Assembly: GCA_002914805.1 (NCBI GenBank) | Contig: JXTB01000070.1 | Span: 419,177 to 483,176 of the forward strand | DNA: 64,000 nt | Reading direction: 5' to 3' | Source: Parasponia andersonii | Lineage: Eukaryota; Streptophyta; Magnoliopsida; Rosales; Cannabaceae | Shown here: piece after piece, positions 12,470 through 24,600 of the stretch | How positions within the stretch are numbered: position 1 is the first letter of the stretch | Layout of the letters: the number at the start of each line of letters is the position of its first letter | The notes under the pieces: model-generated | Seen by the model: the letters and a program-made list of their open reading frames with translations, nothing else | What the model was told of the DNA's origin: nothing | Databases searched by the model: none | Position numbers and translations under genes: made by a program

Positions 12470-13640
12470 GGTAGAGCCCAGTATTTCATGTTACTTGTAT
12501 ATTAATTATCTATCTACAAATAAAACATCAAGATGATATGGCAAAATGGGTCAAGGGCTCGCTTTTGTAAGAGAGATTCAAGGTTTGAATTCTTATATCT
12601 TCATTTGCTGAGTTCATCGCTTTTTATATTTTTGGCCTTTTTGCAAATATTGGTTTTTAAAGATCAAACTATGTATTTTGAAACTATATAGATTAGATTT
12701 CCCATATTCTGAAAAGAAGAGATAAATCTTTTTTAAAAATAAACAAATAAGTAAAAGAGATAAGGTAGATGACAATATTGTATGTTACTTATTTAATAAT
12801 TATCTGTTTACCAACAAAACTTCAATGGTGATGTGGTGAAATTGGTGGAGCACTTGCTTTCATACTTGAGATTCAAGGTTTGAATTCTTGTATCTCTATT
12901 TATTGACTTCATCTCCTTTTATGTTTTTAGATTTTTTACAAATATTGATTGTTGGAGATCAAAATATTTGTTTTAAAACCATCCATACTAGGTTTCCAAA
13001 ATGAAAATATAAAATCCTTTCCATAAATAAATAAATAAGTAAAAGAGATATAGTAGAGCGTAGTATTACATGTTACTTACATATTAATTATCTATTTACC
13101 AATTAAATTTCGTGGGCATGTGGCTAAATTGGTAGAGTGCTTACTTTCGTATAAGAGATTCAAGGTTTGAATCATTCCATCTTTTTTTTTTTTTTGAGTT
13201 CATCAATTTTTTTATGTTTTGCTTTTTTTGTGACTATCAATTTTTAGATATCAAACTATGTATTCTAAAACTATACAAATTAAGTTTCGCATATTTTGAA
13301 AAAAAAAATAAAATTCTTTCAAAAAGTAAACAAATAAGTAAAAGAAATAAGGTAGAACACAATATTATGTGTTACTTGTATATTAATTATATATTCACCG
13401 GTGAAACTTTTTGGCTATAAGATAAAATTGGTAGAGCACTCCTTTCATGTGAGAGATTCAATGTTCAAATCCTTGCATCTTCATTCATTAAGTTTATCAC
13501 TTTTTATATTTTTGTCTATTTTGTGAACATTGATTGTTGGAGATCAAACTATTTGTCTTTAAACTATCAAAATTTGGTTTCTAAGATTCTGAGACGAAAT
13601 AATAAAATTTTTTCCAAAAATAACAAATAGGTATAGAGTA
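12470..13640 (+). repeat. Four tandem tRNA-derived, SINE-like units of about 290 bp
   Basis: Four units begin near 12470, 12764, 13053 and 13351, and the array fades at about 13630. Spacings are 294, 289, 298 and 279 bp. Each unit starts with a GTAGA..., TGTTACTT...ATTAATTATCT block and then a tRNA-like core. Unit 3 is the best preserved: its A-box-like TGGCTAAATTGG is at 13121-13132, GGTAGAGTGCTTACTTTCG follows, and its B-box-like GGTTTGAATC is at 13164-13173. B-box-like sites in the other units are at 12582-12592, 12877-12887 and 13462-13472. A conserved 3' part containing GATCAAACTAT and AAATAAACAAATAAGTAAAAGAGATA ends each unit. The core resembles the D-loop and T-loop regions of a tRNA, as in plant SINEs, but the head-to-tail array is unusual. 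The boundaries are my estimates. Confidence 0.75.
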
Positions 13641-14240
13641 TAGTATTTTTCTTTCTTCCTCCCATTTAGACTATGTTACAAGGGGAAGAAAAAATACAAG
13701 AAAAGAAAATATATAGGATAGAAAAGAAAATGTCTTTTTCCATAATTGTTTGATATATATAGAGAAGAAAATTAATTTAATTTTAAAGGATTATTTTACT
13801 CTTATATTATTACTTAAAGTTAAGTATACAAGAGTAAATTAGTAATTTCACAAATTTTTCCTTCTCCTTTTCTCTAAGAAATAAATGATGGGCTCAATCT
13901 TAAATTTTTCCACCAATTTTTCTCTCTTGTTCTCTTTTTTCTATCCTACTAAATAATCAATTTTTCTCCTTTTTCTCTATTTTTCCTTACTCCAAAAAAT
14001 AGCCTTATATATTAAAAAACAAAAAATGTAATAAGATCCAGCCGTCAAAAAAGTTAAATAGTAGGAATACTTTTTGATCTTTTCACATTCTTGAGAAGAG
14101 ACCAGAAAGCATGAAAGGAAACACAAATTAATAAATATAATGAAAATGGAATATAAGCAAACAAAATATAAAATCCAAGCCGATCCTTACAATTTCTCCT
14201 CTTTTGTTCCCCTTTGGTGGGAATTTTTGGAATAACAAAG
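13641..14240 (+). other. Upstream region of the R3H gene, no gene seen
   Basis: AT-rich sequence with pyrimidine-rich stretches and no recognisable coding domain. It precedes the R3H-SUZ gene and would contain its promoter. I cannot place a TATA box with confidence. Confidence 0.4.
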
Positions 14241-14413
14241 GGTTCTTCTTCGTCTTCTCTCTCCCTTTCTCTCTCTAAATGCGTTCATTCTCAGAACAAT
14301 AACACAAACCCCCTCTTCTCCCTCTCTTCCAAAGAGAGAAAGAAGAAGAAGAAGAAGAAGAGAGAGAGAGAGAAATTAAAAGAGTGAGAGAGAAAGAGAG
14401 GGGAGTTTCAGCC
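14241..14413 (+). promoter_or_regulatory. CT/GA-rich 5' UTR and core promoter of the R3H gene
   Basis: Just upstream of the ATG at 14414 there is a CT-rich tract (about 14255-14277), then an AGA/GA repeat (about 14335-14402). Such CT and GA microsatellite tracts are typical of plant 5' UTRs. The transcription start cannot be fixed from sequence alone. Confidence 0.5.
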
Positions 14414-17400
14414 ATGGACTCGTCACCTTCAAACGCTGCCCTTCCAGGGCTCAAAGAGAAAGAGTCAATGGTTGACCCTTTCTTGGTTGAGGCTCTCCAA
14501 AACCCTCGTCACCGTCTCACCAGTTAGTATTTTCTTTTTATTTGCCTTTTCGCGAATTCTTGTTTCTGAATCCGAATTCCTTGTTAAATTAGATCTTGTT
14601 CTTATGGGTTCGTGCTTTAATGGTGTTTTTTTGTACTTTGGATTGTTTTTGGTTTCTGGGTTTTATTCTTTTGGTTATATTCGTTATTGGTTATGTTGAT
14701 TTTATTCCACTGGGTTTAGAGTTTCGATTAGGGATTTTGGATATTTCTGTTTATTATAGATCTGGGGTTTCGGGTATGACTCTTTGTTTGGTTGCTCAGA
14801 AAATTGATTGGAAAAGGGTGGAATTGGACAATTGACCTTTAATCTTTGGAGACTATTTGGTGGGTTAAGCCTGGTTTTGACTTTAAAACATGGAAATCCC
14901 ATTCTAACTTTCAGGAGAGGCGATAAGTTCTTTAGAGTGGTGCTAGTTGATTTCCAGGGGAAGTTGTATTCATTTCTTTCCCCTGTGATGTAAAACAGTT
15001 ATAGTTGCCCAATTGTCTTATGATGAGTATCAAGACTAGCAACCTCATGATGCCGAAGATCTCGGCTCTTAGTCACTGTTTTTACTGGATTTTGTGCTAT
15101 TCTATTTGGGGTGTAACTTCTGAATTTAAGTTTTCTGGTTTGCTATTTCGTTGTTGTAGTTATTTCCTAACTTTCTGCTCGTAAACGAAACAACTAGAAT
15201 TTTAGCTCGATTTTTGTTAATTCTTTTATTGGATAGGTCTTGACAATTGGAAACATACAAAAACAAGAGATCTGATTTTCCGTATTGGTTCTCTAGTTAT
15301 TTATGGACACTAATTGAGCTGTATTGTCTTCAAAAATTTTCTTGTAGTGGTTTTAGTGCGCATAATTAGTTAACATAAGGTGGTGTTAAAGGGGATTATA
15401 GCTGGCATCCCTAGCATTATTTTATTTCTTATTTTTATTTTTTGAAAAAAAAAACCCATATATCAAATTTGAATTAGTTCTCACGTTTCTAAATTTATTT
15501 AATAGGACCACTATTCAACGACAAGTGTTTGACGTGTGGGTCTGTTTTTTCCCATTTGGGATGGAAAGGTTTTGCTTAATTTGTTTGATGATAAAAGCAA
15601 ATTTAATAGGACCACTATTCAACAATAAGTGTTGAAACGTGGGTCGGGTTTTTCCAATTGGGATGGAAAGGTTTTTCCTAATTGTATGATGATAACCGCC
15701 AATTAGATTTTGATACCTTAGGTACATTATTTTGTTGCTTTTAGTTCCTTTAAATCTGCAAATGTTGCTCTGGATGTGCATGTATGTGCACTAGAATGTG
15801 GGTTTAATTTGTTCTTTCTTTTGCTCAGAAACTGTAGATTCTCAGTTTTTGTTTGTTTTTCTCTAATTTTCAGTTCCATAATGTCAAAGTCTTGCAATGG
15901 TTTTATTGTTTCTTCTTGCATATGTTTTTCATTATAATTTGATATCAATAGTTGAGTTTAATACCATTTTTTTCAGTTTTGCGAATGGAACTTGACATCC
16001 AAAGGTTTTGGCACAATCCTGGCCAACAGCAATTTGAGTTCCAACATTTCCCGACATCTTACCTAAGACTTGCAGCGCATCGTGTTGCTCAACACTATGG
16101 TCTGCAAACTATGGTTCAGGATAGTGGTTTAGATGGTCAAGGTAATAGGATTTTGGTAAGAAAAGCGGCAGAAAGCAGATATCCTGCAGTTCGTTTGTCT
16201 GAAATACTGGCGAAACAGTTGGAGAGTGATAAACCTGAGCAGGTTAAAATTGTAATCAGGCCTAGGCCTAATAAAGCATCCTTAAATGAAGGGAATGAAC
16301 ATGGGACTAAACGAAGTTCTTTTAGAACTGTAGAAGAGAGAAAGGAGGAGTATGATAGGGCACGAGCTCGCATCTTTAGCAGCCCTAACAGTTCTGATTC
16401 AGATGACACCTTGTCTCAGGCTTCAGTGGATGGAAAAACTGTAGGCTTCAGTGGGGATGACAATGAAAGTAGCAGGAATTTGATTATTGACCCAGAGAAA
16501 ATTTTGTATGTCAGGGATGTTGGTACTTCGTCCCGAGTTGCCATTTTCAGGGATAGGGAAAAAGATCGAACTGACCCAGATTATGATAGAAGTTATGAAA
16601 GGTACAGAGAACCCCCACTCTTTTCTTTTTTTGCATGTTAATCTTTTGGACCTAGGATCTAGCAAGATGGCCTTTTATGTGTATTTTCCTGCTATTCTTC
16701 ATATCTTTATCTTATTATAGTCATGTAAAGAAAGAGTGTAGACCTTTGCACAATCGTTTACGTGTTGATTGTTCCAATTTTAGTATGTTGTCTCATGTTC
16801 TTTCAACATGTTACAATTGCTACTTATGATGCCGTTCCTGTGGAAGAATGAAATGACAAACTAATTCTCTTGATACTTTTATGGCTCTTTAAAAAACAAA
16901 AAAAAAAAAAAAAAAAAACAATGTTGGAGTGGCATTTTCTATTGCATTTTATGTTATGTCTGATTCTTTCGTGTTTTAAACTTGATTTTTGTAGGTACGT
17001 TAGGAACCTTCCAGCCAATCAAAACGTCAGCTTGGCACATTTCAATATGCAAAAGATTCAACCTCCTTATGTGCAGTACGACCCTGTCTTTTCTCAGTTA
17101 GGTCAGATGTCCAGGACTCAGACGTCATTGAACTACGGTCCTCCGTCTAGCCCAATTATTAACCCTTTCTGTGCCATTGGATTGAATCAAACTTCTAGAG
17201 ATGCTGCATACATGCAATGGTCGACTGCTGCAATGATGTATGCGCATTCATATGAACAGTCTAGACATGCTGGATTCCAGGTAAGCCGAATTTCTTTGAC
17301 CTTCGGATATTATCCAAAACTAAAGCCCGGTCAGGGATTTTCTTTTTTTTTTTTTTGTATTTATATACTGCAGTTCTAGTCTGCAAACTTCTAGCTATTA

Positions 17401-18117
17401 GTTGTCATCATAGAGTTTCATGGATTCTTTTCGAGATAACATCCTTGATCGTTTGGAAAATTTACTGGTTTTTGTTTGGAAAATTTACTGGTTTTTGTTA
17501 CATACTACAAGGAGGTTGCCCTTGGTTATACACAACTGCACATTGCAACTGGTGGAAAAGCAATTGGTGACGTGTAAATTTCTTGTCTGTTTCAGTAGCT
17601 ATGGTGTGTAAAGAATAGCTGTGTCTATGATTTTCTCTTATTTACGATTCAGAAAAGATGCATTCTGGTCTGTTTTGTGTAGCACAGAATGGACTACTGG
17701 ACATGACCTGATGTCTTTCAACTAGAAGATACTGTTGTTTGATACTTATACAGAAAACCACCAGAATTTACTCAAAAATTGAAACTTCAATTTTGAATAA
17801 GTGCTGGCTGTTTGTGGGAAATTCGATGCTTATGTGTCAAAGAGCTTGTCAAAAATTTTATTTACTTGGTTGTATATCTATGTTAAGGATGCTTTCTTGT
17901 TGAATCTCTTGTAGTGTGTCATGCAGCATCTGATAAAGTGTATGCTATAATGCTGAATTTAGGAAACTTGTTTACCTTGCTCAGGAAATGAACAGTATTT
18001 CTTTGTCTTGTTGACGTGTAATTTCTGAGTCTGTTAATTTTAACTATTTTTCTTCTTCTTTTGCAGGCTCCATTCTGTCAGCAACCCTTGAGCTTTGATT
18101 ATTCACAAAACCATTAA
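14414..18117 (+). CDS. R3H-SUZ domain protein (single-stranded nucleic acid binding), four exons
   Basis: Exons by GT-AG junctions: 14414-14522, 15977-16601, 16995-17280 and 18067-18117. Together they give 1071 nt, or 356 residues, with all phases consistent. The start is the first ATG after the GA-rich leader, in CCATGG context. The R3H domain covers about residues 40-105 and contains the signature R67-x3-H71 (RLAAH). A SUZ-type motif lies at about 126-172, with basic RPRPNK and a VEERKEEYDRARARIF helix (155-170). A low-complexity serine/aspartate stretch follows, and the last two exons are Gln/Pro/Tyr-rich. R3H-SUZ proteins bind single-stranded nucleic acid and RNA, and plant members are mostly uncharacterised. 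The family assignment is firm and the biological role is unknown. Intron 1 is long (about 1.45 kb). The gene runs away from the other two host genes. Confidence 0.92.
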
Positions 18118-19325
18118 ATGACATGTTGGATTGGGGATTGTATAACTAGATTCACATTCAGATTTCTTCATATTATTAGGACTAGTTTTTAGGTTCCTTG
18201 TTTCAGACTTGATGTTACAGACAGTTGGCACCGGTTCTAGTATGGTCTTTCGTTTTGGAACTTGTATTAGTAACTGTAATATGTTCTTGCTCTTTATTGG
18301 ACAATGTTGTTCTTAGTGAATTTCTAGTTCACATTACTTGTCCTTTCTACGTTAACTTATATTCTTATTCGCGTTATTTTATGTTTCACGAATTTGATAA
18401 TTTCCTTAGACCAACAGATTGTTGGTTATGCCATAAAATATTATTTGTATACCCGGGTATTTTTGGTCAATAACTACATAACTATGAGTTTAGGAGACTG
18501 ATAAAAGCTGATAAAAGCTACTTGATTGAAGATAGTTGGGTGTAATGCTTATGTGTTACAGGTAAACATGCCTTGATCTTGAGTAAATACTAGGGATACT
18601 AACTTAATGAACCTAAAATTTACATCTGGTAAATGTGGTAGCTCAAATTTCGATCATGTTACAATAATTCAATTGTTTTGTACCAAAGTTTGTGTTCTTA
18701 ACCTTATTCAAAATATTCTTCTGCACTATGTATTTGATGTTTTTAGTCTGCAACCTTTATACTGATCTGGCATTCAATTAATTAGGTTAATTTCTGGTTA
18801 ATCATATCAACTTATATTCATTTACTGGGCTCAAGTGGCCTTTAAATTGTTCACGTTAGTGTTGTTTTAGAGTAGAACTCTTTCTAAGTTTGCCGTCAGC
18901 AAGAAGAGAGTTATCACTTTATTAATGAAAAATTTTCGAACAATCTCGAAACTTTCTTCTCATAAGGTGGTATGCCTTCTTCTAGGTGGGTCTTAGACAA
19001 ATTAAGATTTCCACTTATTTTCATTTTTCAGAGAATTTTCAAGTGTCATTTAATAACATGTGTCCTCTTTCTCTAAACCCTTATAATTAAAATTAGTGGC
19101 ATTAACGACGGAAAATCTTAACATACTGGTTGATAACTTAGTGCACCAAGTCTACTTTTTAAGGTTTTACGACATCTATTGCCCTTGGAGTAAGGGGATG
19201 ATTAACTTTTTCTTTCTTTTTCCGATCAAAAAAAAAATTCTTTCTTTTAACGATTGACCTTAATGTCCAACTAATTAAGAAAAGCAACTTTAAGATTTGA
19301 AGTTTCTTGTGAAATTCTAGATCGA
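18118..19325 (+). other. 3' UTR and intergenic, no further gene seen
   Basis: The first few hundred bases after the stop at 18115-18117 should be the R3H 3' UTR. I cannot pick a polyadenylation site with confidence. The rest is AT-rich with no recognisable domain. The 82-codon ORF at 18225-18473 lies in the UTR and has no family match. Confidence 0.4.
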
Positions 19326-20165
19326 ATTATGATTATATAATAATATATGTTGGGTATTTATAAGAAATGTCCCTTTTTCACATAATTTAAAACATGGCCG
19401 TTTTTTACTACTATCTAATAAATGGCCTTTCATTTTATTTTGCTAAATGACCATTTTTTATTTGATCTAACTTTATGTACAATATATCAATTTTATGTAT
19501 ATTGTAGGAATAAAAAAAAAAACCATGTGTTTTCTTTAATATCAAATAAAACGTTTTATTTGTATTTTTCTGTCAAATTTCATTGGATTCACATATAAAA
19601 TCAAAATTTGAGTTAAATTTGTTGAAAGTAAAGGTTTCTAACTTTTGAAATTGAATAATAGAATTTAAAAAAAAATTATGTGTTTGAAGGCCGTTACAAT
19701 TAAATTTTCGAGAGGTTACAGATCATTTATTAGTCTAGATAATTGCCTTCCAAGTAATTTGGATTCCAATCAATAATTTGGAAGAATAAAAATATTTTTT
19801 CAAAAATTTTGAACTCCATTTTGATTTTATATATGAACATGGTGAGATTTGATAGAAAAATATAAATAGAAAATTTTTATTGATATTAATGAAAAAGAAT
19901 GTGTTTTTTCTTATATAAAAGACTAAAAGTCATGAATTTTTTTATATTCCCGTGCATTATATTAATTTTTCTATTTAATATATTAATTTTGTATAGAATA
20001 TATCAATTTTGACAGTGTGACATTGATATTTTTATTATAAAACTAATTTATTTCCACGTTTTTTGATAAATTTGGTCTTTTTTATTAGTATTTGAAAAAC
20101 TATCATTCTTAAATAATGAACCAAAATTCGGCCATTTGTCTAATCCTTGGAATTTGAGATTTTTT
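19326..20165. mobile_element. Foldback (long inverted repeat) element, Mutator-MITE-like
   Basis: Two arms of about 300 bp are inverted copies of each other. The block at 19530-19640 (ending ATATAAAATCAAAATTTG) is mirrored at 19800-19910 (TTTTGATTTTATATATGAAC, then GATAGAAAAATATAAATAG). The left outer end starts GGGTATTTATAAGAAATGTCCC and contains AACATGGCC. The right outer end contains GGCCATTTGTCTAATCC. The centre (about 19645-19795) is single copy. The GGGTATTTA-type end and long imperfect inverted repeats are typical of Mutator-like MITEs. I could not find a convincing 9-bp target duplication. No transposase is encoded. Confidence 0.65.
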
Positions 20166-20519
20166 TTCATAAGTCTTCTTTGCAAAATGCTAAATTTCCA
20201 TTAAGTATATATTTTTAAAGAGAAATTTTTAATTTTGTTATTTGTTTTATAGGGTTGAGAAGTTTGAACAGGAAACAATATTAGAGCTGGAAGTAATTAT
20301 TATTTAGGTCAAGTATGATTCTACATTAAGACAACAAAATTATTCATATAAAAAATGTAAAACTAGGACAAAATATGTTTTTTTTTTTAGGGTAAGAATA
20401 TGATGTTATCATATAGGATTTAAAATAACTGCATGACAGACCGAATATGTAATTATGATGTCATAAAGAGTAAAAAATAATTAAGAAAGAACACATCTAA
20501 TTGCTAAACATAAAATAAG

Positions 20520-20630
20520 AGAGTCTGCAAATTAGGCCAAGTGGTTACATGGAATCACAGATTATATAATTTGTGAAGGTTTCAAACCCTATTTTTTTTC
20601 GTTTTTTAAAATTATTTTTCTTTATTAAAT
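20520..20630 (+). repeat. tRNA-like SINE fragment
   Basis: An A-box-like GGCCAAGTGG at 20535-20544 is followed about 35 bp later by a B-box-like GGTTTCAAACCC near 20579-20590, then a T-rich tail. The phrase GGCCAAGTGGTTA is typical of the D-arm of class II (Leu or Ser) tRNAs. The intervening tRNA arms are not preserved, so this is not a functional tRNA gene. I read it as the head of a decayed SINE. Confidence 0.5.
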
Positions 20631-21320
20631 GAAATTGACAAAGTTCCAAGAAGTGTGCGTGTGGCATCAAGGAAAAATGAAGTTCGATTATACAGGTACA
20701 AAGATAGTTTCTACTTACATTCACGTAAAAAGTGAGATATGCGGTGCGATATTTAAAATTATTCAAAATTATATATATTGTATAAATAAATATATACATG
20801 CACACATACTCACCCATTCATGTATACATGTGAACTAGTCAAGCAGGTTTATCACGTTATGATAGTAAGAAAATAAATTATCCAATTGAATTGCGTATTC
20901 ATACGATCTTGTCTCTTTCTCGAGTCTTTATAAATTGAAGTAGTTGACCTTTATGTGTTTAAGCAAAAAATCGAATCACATGGGGTTTTATCAATTTTTT
21001 TTAAAAAAAAGGCGTAATGATAAGATTTTGACAATATTAATGCCAGCTTTGATTTGATCATATCAATTTTACCAATTTAAGTACTTGGTCTAATATTTAG
21101 TTAGTCGGAAAATTCTGATACAGTACTTAGTATTATTATTCTCTTAACGTGTGAAGTCGGTGATGTAAAAGGAAAAAAGAAATTAAGAAATAAAAAGATA
21201 AAATAGAGATTGTTGTTAATTCACAAAAAAAAAAAATTGGCTAAAAAAATTTTGAAAAAGAAAATAATATATATGTGTGTATGTGGGAAGAGTTATAGAC
21301 CACGAACTAAAATGGAATAT
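20631..21320 (+). other. AT-rich intergenic stretch, no gene seen
   Basis: No ORF with a recognisable domain. Short purine or T runs and a TATATATGTG block near 21270 are present. Confidence 0.4.
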
Positions 21321-21325
21321 AATGC

Positions 21326-21376
21326 TCACTCTAGTCCATCTGCCATTCATTCACTCTAGTCCATCTGCCATTCATT
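21326..21376 (+). repeat. Short direct duplication, about 26 bp twice
   Basis: The phrase CACTCTAGTCCATCTGCCAT with its following TCATT occurs twice in immediate succession. It looks like a simple local duplication at the edge of the fossil RNase H segment. Its significance is unknown. Confidence 0.7.
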
Positions 21377-21394
21377 GGTGTTGACCGGACGTGA

Positions 21395-21680
21395 GAAGCT
21401 TAAAACTCATCGTCGATGCAGTTGTTTTCAATGAATGTGGTATCATTGGTATTAGTGGAATAATTAGAGACTGCAACGATGTCGTACTAGTCTATTGGGC
21501 ACTAGTACTCACCGGTAACTTTGATGTCCTCATTAGGGAATTACTAGTAATTCGTGAAGGAATCTAGTTAGCTATTGAGTATAGCGGCCTTTTTTATGAG
21601 ATTGAATTTAATTCACTACTTACTATTAATGTTATCAATTAGCTCTACTTTGTTCTGCTAATGTCAATTGTTAAAAATAT
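21395..21680 (+). pseudogene. Fossil LINE-type RNase H (RVT_3-like) domain
   Basis: Reading one frame from about 21398, the translation runs KLIVDAVVFNECGIIGISG, then IIRDCNDVVLVYWALVLTG, NFDVLIRELLVIREGI and a stop. This is the pattern of the plant RNase H-like domain found at the end of LINE reverse transcriptases and in related loose copies: VDA..F, G.G.(I/V)IRD..G, G.F....E..A..EG. After the stop, a YEIEFNSLLTINVIN stretch fits the E/D-S-D....V(I)N motif of the same domain. It has no start codon and at least one stop, and no adjoining reverse transcriptase is seen. I call it a decayed fragment of a LINE, or of a cell-resident RNase H-like gene. Confidence 0.6.
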
Positions 21681-21699
21681 TAATCTCTTCGTTATTTCT

Positions 21700-24600
21700 G
21701 TTGTTGGTTATGGTTATTGTCGCTGTGTCTTTATGTCTTTATAATAAGGAATATAGTGACCATAAACTAGTTTCTTTGCAATTGGTACTCAAATAGATAA
21801 AATTGCATAGGTGTAAGAATATTGGGATATGGGTTATGAAATACTATATAATATATTTCTCAGCTTTCTTAATTAATAAATCCCCCATACCAACTTTAAG
21901 TAACTAAAAAATTAGAATGAAATAGCAACATGTTATGTTACGATAGTGGTTAAATATAAAAGAAGAAAATGAGCCAAGTATTGGTGTATTTTACTATATT
22001 TTATTCTTAATATATCCATAAGGCGTGGACTAGTGGGGACCGAATCGTATGGGCCATCTGGGGTGTTCCTTATTATAGTGTCCTTCCTAGAAATGAAAGA
22101 GGCAGACAACCGAAGATGCAGATTGAAAAGTCTGAAAATGGAGAAGCCATTGGACAAGCAATTTTTGGCTTTTGTTTCTTGTCCAGCTTGGCAAAAATGG
22201 GACACTGTATCTACCTCAGGAGATGTTGTTCCCTTTATTGGCTTTTTTTTTTTTTTTTCCCTTTAAACTATAATTTTATTTTTCTAGGTTAAGCAAAGTT
22301 GGTCTGAGATTACAACCTTACTTATTAGTCTAGATCTTCCCACAATGAGTATTTATTTTTAACATCACTATAATATTTTTGTAAGAAAGCCAATTATTAA
22401 TTTGGTGAGATCCAGGTTGTCCTCCACCTGTCCTCCACCTGCTTAAGCTCAAGGGTGTAGTTTGGAATCTGGCAAATCAATGTTGGCTCAAAGTCTAATT
22501 AGCATTCCCAAAGGATAAGACCTGTCCTTAAAAGTTCCTTTGTGTTCCTTTCCTTCCTTTTGAAGTTTTCAAATATAGAAAGTAAAAGGAATAATGCGAT
22601 GGTTTATGGATAATGCACAAATAGAAATATGAAACCCATATCTAAAGTTAGAAATATACAGTCCACCTCTGTTAGTTTAGAGTGTTTAGTATTACATGAG
22701 CATTTTAGAATTCGGTGGAAAATAGAATGATGATACGCAAATAACGAGAACTTGAGTAGCGAATATCTACCAAAAAAAATCATAAATAAATAAAATTCAT
22801 GAATTGAAGTTTGTTTAGATTTTATTTCGTTTTCTGTTTTTTGTTTTTTAAATAGAAAAATAAAAATTATTTTTGAAAGTTTGCTTAACAACCTTATTTT
22901 TGTCTTTTGATTTTTAAAATTATTACCAAAAATTTCAAAAAAAAAATGATAACAAGAAATTTTTAATATCTTTATTTTTTTAAACAAATTTCAAAAATAA
23001 AAGAAACTTACAAATACTTGTACACAAATATGTACATACATATACGTGTATATATATATACAAATAAAGTTTATATGACCTTTTTTTTCATTATTTATGC
23101 ATTGTTTTTAGAAACAAGTAGCGAAATAAAATTTATTAAGCATGTTTTTTATTTTTAAAAATTAAAAACTAAAAAAAACTTTTTATTTCTAGTTTCAATT
23201 TATTTAAACAAAAATCTGGAAGTCAATTTGCTCTATAAAACTATCACACGAGGAAATTGACAAGTATTTGACAAAGTTGAAGCAAATTTGCCAAGCAAGC
23301 TCTAAATCTTATTTTAATATAACTGGTTATGACTTTTTTATTAGAAAATTCTCTTGGTAAAAAGCCTATTTTTCATAGTGTGAAAATAGGAGAAAATAAA
23401 TTTGCTAGTTCTAGTATCACTCCTATTTTTCAATATATATATAGGTTCTTAATACAATATGTATTTTTTTTTTGTTATCTATTATGTATTTTTTTTTTGT
23501 TATCTATTTGTATTTCTTTTAGCCATTAAATCATAATCTAACGGTTATTATAATTTAAATAGTTAAAAAATAAAAATAAATAAATAAATACTCATTATTT
23601 AATAATTTTCTCTCTTAATATTTTACCATGAAAAGACGTACATAATGAATTTTAGTAAGCAAAATAGTATCTATGGACAGATAAAAAAGCTACCTGCTGA
23701 TTGATGTTTATATATATATATATATACACATATATATAATAGAGATTTATATGGTGGAAAATTATCATCGATTATTTATATTTATGAACATAATATATTA
23801 TACCATAATAAAATAGTAGATTTTTTTTTTTTGTTATGATTGCACTCTAACCGATTTTAGAAGAAAAGAAAATTACATAGACATTAAATCTTGTCTTAGT
23901 ATTATTATTATTATTATTATTTTAATCATGTAATTTTATAGGTAAAGACAACAATGTTTAGTCCGAAAGTCCAAGAAAACAAATCTTTTAGTTTGATAGT
24001 ACTCTTTCTAGCTATAAAATGTTTAAGGGGTTGATTCTATTGCTAAAGAATAAACATCGACAATATACATTTATGTAAATCATATAATATCACAATCAAA
24101 TAACAAATAAATTTCACAAAATTAAAGTAAACAGTAGATAGGTCTAAAAAAAATCAGTCATATAATCAATATTCCTCGAATATTGATACCTCGATGTATT
24201 TCTTTCCTTCATATTCTTGTTCTACTATAGATATTTTTAGGCTATCTATCCCATGCGGAACTATATATATATATATATTTAGCTGTGTAGCCATTTCCAC
24301 CTCAAACATTTGCTTCTCTTTGACTCTTTTCGCGGCTTTAGCAAATTTCATGTATATCCAGGAACCATTACGTCAAACTGATGGTAACTTTTTCATTATT
24401 CTTTTCTATGGGGACCAAATTGTCAGCAATATCTTAAATGGAATGTCCTTTTCAGCTCCATATCTTTAGCTCGTTTATTACATCAGATTGTTAGGCAGAA
24501 AAGAAAAATTAAAAATATGGGCTGGTTTTTCTTATGCAAGAGAGCAAAACAGGCACATGCATTCTGTACCAACATTGTGAGACAGACAAATTCACCAAGC

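Noticed and set aside
12470..13640. Possible functional tRNA genes
   Set aside because: The tRNA-like cores lack complete arms and acceptor stems, and the A and B boxes are degenerate.
12470..13640. CRISPR-like array
   Set aside because: The repeats are long, diverged and contiguous without unique spacers, in a plant nuclear sequence.
15952..16641. Treating the large R3H exon as a complete single-exon gene
   Set aside because: A consistent four-exon model joins it in frame to an N-terminal exon at 14414 and C-terminal exons at 16995 and 18067.
24166..24469. Coding-like fragments on either strand (KFAKAAKRVKEKQMFEVE on the minus strand)
   Set aside because: Short, interrupted, no recognised family and no splice context.
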